Part shown: piece after piece, positions 61,503 to 64,000 of the stretch
How the letters are laid out: every line of letters starts with the position of its first letter
How positions within the stretch are numbered: position 1 is the first letter of the stretch
Source: Phytophthora colocasiae
Lineage: Eukaryota; Oomycota; Peronosporomycetes; Peronosporales; Peronosporaceae
DNA: 64,000 nt
Direction of reading: 5' to 3'
Assembly: GCA_018806915.1 (NCBI GenBank)
Contig: JAGKQI010000054.1
Location: forward strand, 868,001 to 932,000
The notes under the pieces: model-generated
The model's input: the letters and a program-made list of their open reading frames with translations, nothing else
What the model was told of the DNA's origin: nothing
The model's database searches: none
Made by a program: the position numbers and the translations under genes

Positions 61503-64000
61503 TCAGCAGGAGGAGGATTGAACTTGCCAGGAAGGCGGGATCCTGGTAGCGGGGTGGTCGACTGGGTTACTCCGGTACTGGTTGCGCCACGGATCTGCCT
61601 CGTCACATTCATCTAGAGCCTCGATCAGGTTCGCTGGCTCTGGAACATTCGCGTTGGGATCCGCTTGGTTGGCGCGCCGAGAAACCACGCCAGGATACCA
61701 ACGAACAGCGTCCACCGCAGGAATGGGGAGATGAAGAAAGAATGGGTCCAATAGAATGTCGAGGTCAAACCACTGATTGCGCATCATGGCGGGGAAAGAG
61801 GCGAGAAATTGGCGCCAAGCGGACCCAGCGCGACTCCGTCTGGCCTTGCGAGCGACGTAATATCGCTGCAGTTCGAGATCCGCGGCTTGCATGGCAGAAG
61901 TGATTTCGAGGTTGTGCGTAGCCTCCCAAAACGCCTGACGATGCCGTTCTTCCAAGACACGATAAGTGGCGGCTACGTCTGCGAGTGGTGTTCCCTCCCT
62001 CTCATGTAGGTCGAGGTCGAACGTGAGGGGCCCCGGATTCGGGAAGTCGTTCCACGGTTCTTGGGCCATCAGATCAAGCACGTTCACTCCCGTGATCAAC
62101 TCGTTGAGGTATTCGGTGCCGGGGGTCGGTGCAGGCCCGGCCTGTATCCGGGAAAAGAACAGCCAACCCGAGGGGATCAACAACCGCTTGGCCAAAGAGT
62201 TGGCAATCAGGCCCACGATCGAATATTGCCCGATCACCTGCGGATCCCACGGTTCAACGTCCACAGCCGCGAAGGTACGCTGCCGATCATAACCCGGGAT
62301 GAAAGAGGCGACCGGGAAAAGAGGAGGTCGGAGCCCGAGGGGCGGAGAACCCCCGGCAGGAGGGGACGGCGGTGACGGAGAACCTGGAGGTGATCCCGGA
62401 GACGGTGGGCTTGATCCATCTGGAGATGAGCTTGAGCCGCCCGGAGATCCCGATCCGCTAGCGCCGGAAGCTCTGCCTCTCGGAACCTGACCGGATTCCC
62501 TTCGAGCCGACGAAATAGATCGTTGGAGAGCCATGCGTAAGGTATCCTCATCCTCTGATTCCTCCGCTTCACTGGGGTGTTCCGACCCAGCCTCAGGACT
62601 TGTCCCATTGCTGCGGTCAGGGCTCCCTTCCTCGTCGGACGGCGTTGAGAACGGGTGGTTAGGATCGTAGTCGGAATCATCCTCCTCTTCGTCCTCAGAC
62701 TCACCACCAGGTGCGTCCTCTTCTACGCCCTGGAGACCGTCGCTAGGTGAGCCCTATCCTGGTTCATCAGCTGGTATCGAGGTCGGATCGGGGATCGACT
62801 CGTCGGTTCCCTTCCCTCCAGTCTGCCCGAAAGCTTGATCCGCCAACAGATCCAGCGGGCTCACCGTTGGTCCTGCCGGGGTTGGAACCGCCGTTGGCGA
62901 GGCGGGCTGGGTTGATCCGGGGGCTTCGGTAGCAGCAGTTCTTGGATCACGGGGGGCTGAGGAGCTCCGAGCTGGACGTTTGCGTGAGTAAGGGGGGACG
63001 ACCGGGGAAGCGGAGGCGCTTCAAGATCTTTTGGTGGCACGAGCCGCCCGTCGATCCGCGATCCACGAGGACAACCGAGCAGAGGAATCCTCGGCGTGAT
63101 GCAGCTGTTGTTTGGCTTCGGCATAATCAGCGTCCATCTCCTGATGAGCCTGTCGAAGCTCTGCGTTCTGTCGCTGGAGTTGGTCGAGTTCCTGTGTCGC
63201 CGCATCCCAGGCGGAACAGGCCACGTCAAGGTCTGCGAGGGCCGATAAACGATCTTGGGTGGCGTCGTCCAGGTCGACCTGGATTCGATCACGATCCACC
63301 GTGACTCGATTGAGATCTTGTATCGCCTGATCCCGGTCGAGGCGGGCCTGGTCCAGGTCCGCGCCGGCCTGATCCCGCTCGACCATCGCGGCACGATGCT
63401 GGACGGAGAGCTGGTCCCGGTCGTGCTGAATTATGTCCAGATTTCCCAAGGCGTCCGCCAGATCTTGCTCCAGACTGGAGATAGCGGCGGCGCCGGCAGC
63501 TGCGTCCGAGGGAGGAGCGCGAGAATCCGGTGCAGACACATCCTCCAGGGCGAGGTGTGCCCGGGCCAGCTCTGCCTGGTGGCCCTCCGCCTCGCGTTTC
63601 AGGTACGCAACCTCAGCTCGAGCGGTGAGCAATTCCGCTTGGGTCCGCGTCAACTCCAACCTCAACCGAGCTTCCTCTGCTAAAGGGCGAGTCTGATCAA
63701 CGGACGTGGCCATGGCCGCTGGCAGACCTTGGGAGGAATCGTTCCTCTGCCAGCGATCAAGGCTACGCTGAGTGAGAGTCAAGTCATGGCGCGCGGCGGC
63801 GAGCTCCCGTTCGCGATCCTGAAGCTCATCCCGGAGTTCAATCTCTGTCTCCCCTGCTACGCGAAGTTCGGCCAACCGGAAGTCGAGATCTTCGAGCGCG
63901 GAGTCTAGCCGCGCCTGGATCCGGGCCATTCGCTGCTCAGACTCCCGCCGTTCGGCGTCGTGTTGAGCCCGCTGATCTTGCAAGGCGGCGACCGCGTCCC
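61503..64000 (-). pseudogene. Antisense ORF of Gypsy-1, coiled-coil plus globular C-terminus, enters from right edge
   Basis: One minus-strand frame stays open from the right edge to 61503 except for two stops: TGA at 63023-63021 and TAG near 62752. The part from 63983 to 63021 (320 codons) is a long Glu/Arg/Ala/Asp coiled coil with repeated DRDQ-type heptads. A Pro/Ser/Thr and acidic linker follows, then 62534-61503 (343 codons): a Pro/Ser-rich start and a folded-looking domain (IGQYSIVGLIANSLAKRLLIPSG, AFWEATHNLEITSAMQAADLELQ, WFDLDILLDPFFLHLPIP). No known domain is recognised. The tail weakly resembles the end of the Gypsy-2 antisense product. It could also be a separate gene if the Gypsy-1 3' LTR lies before it, but none is seen. 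Confidence 0.6.

Larger units (their letters stand above)
35980..64000 (+). mobile_element. Gypsy-1: large Ty3/gypsy element, nested host of two insertions, right end outside window
   Basis: Sense coding order: gag (37402-39573), -1 frameshift signal, protease, reverse transcriptase, RNase H, a second RNase H, integrase and chromodomain (ending 61219). An antisense ORF (61503 to at least 63983) follows. It is interrupted by a piggyBac derivative (42091-42954) and by Gypsy-2 (45261-60632). Without those insertions the visible part is about 11.8 kb. The whole element is markedly rich in GATC. The reverse transcriptase has a deletion and a mutated catalytic box, so this copy is dead. The 3' LTR is not in the window. 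Confidence 0.85.

Noticed and set aside
61503..63983. Envelope-like gene of a retrovirus-type element
   Set aside because: The ORF is antisense to pol and shows a coiled coil but no signal peptide or membrane helix.

Overview
The window looks like oomycete nuclear DNA, most likely from Phytophthora or a close relative. The evidence is small secreted Kazal-type inhibitors, short GT-AG introns, an oomycete-like initiator upstream of the Kazal genes, and Ty3/gypsy elements with two RNase H domains and a chromodomain. I infer the lineage from family knowledge and cannot name the species.

Region 1 (1-3.2 kb) holds host genes: the 3' end of a large NAD-glutamate dehydrogenase and a five-exon coiled-coil gene. 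Region 2 (3.4-34.7 kb) is a Kazal inhibitor cluster. A unit of about 3.15 kb, made of the CCDC47-like ER gene (without its first two exons) plus a Kazal gene, is tandemly amplified. This gives Kazal copies at 6166, 9322, 12474 and 15542, with CCDC47 copies at 3385 (with its 5' end), 6796, 9952 and 13103 (5'-truncated). More diverged Kazal relatives lie at 26942 (pseudogene) and 33732 (intact), followed by a CCDC47 remnant at 34293. Fragments of Kazal flanks show that further units have been lost.

Mobile elements cut into the cluster. A 9.4 kb gypsy element (here Gypsy-3, 15709-25129) splits Kazal copy 4 and left a 4-bp target duplication. A copia element (28889-33583) with apparently identical LTRs and one 1411-codon ORF sits about 150 bp upstream of the last Kazal gene.

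Region 3 (about 36-64 kb) is a nest. Gypsy-1 (+ strand, from about 35980 past the right edge) was hit by a piggyBac-type deletion derivative (42091-42954, TTAA-flanked) and by Gypsy-2 (45261-60632, minus strand, 15.4 kb, 1.5 kb LTRs, CTAG duplication). Removing either insertion plus one target duplication brings the Gypsy-1 reading frame back into register.

The most interesting observations are: (i) both large gypsy elements carry an antisense gene that converges on the end of pol, with almost the same gap (283 and 296 bp); (ii) Gypsy-1 gag ends in a textbook -1 frameshift signal; (iii) the copia ORF fills virtually the whole internal region; (iv) the Kazal/CCDC47 array records repeated duplication, decay and transposon capture. 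Many frame lesions in the window are one-base homopolymer indels, so some may be sequence errors rather than mutations.
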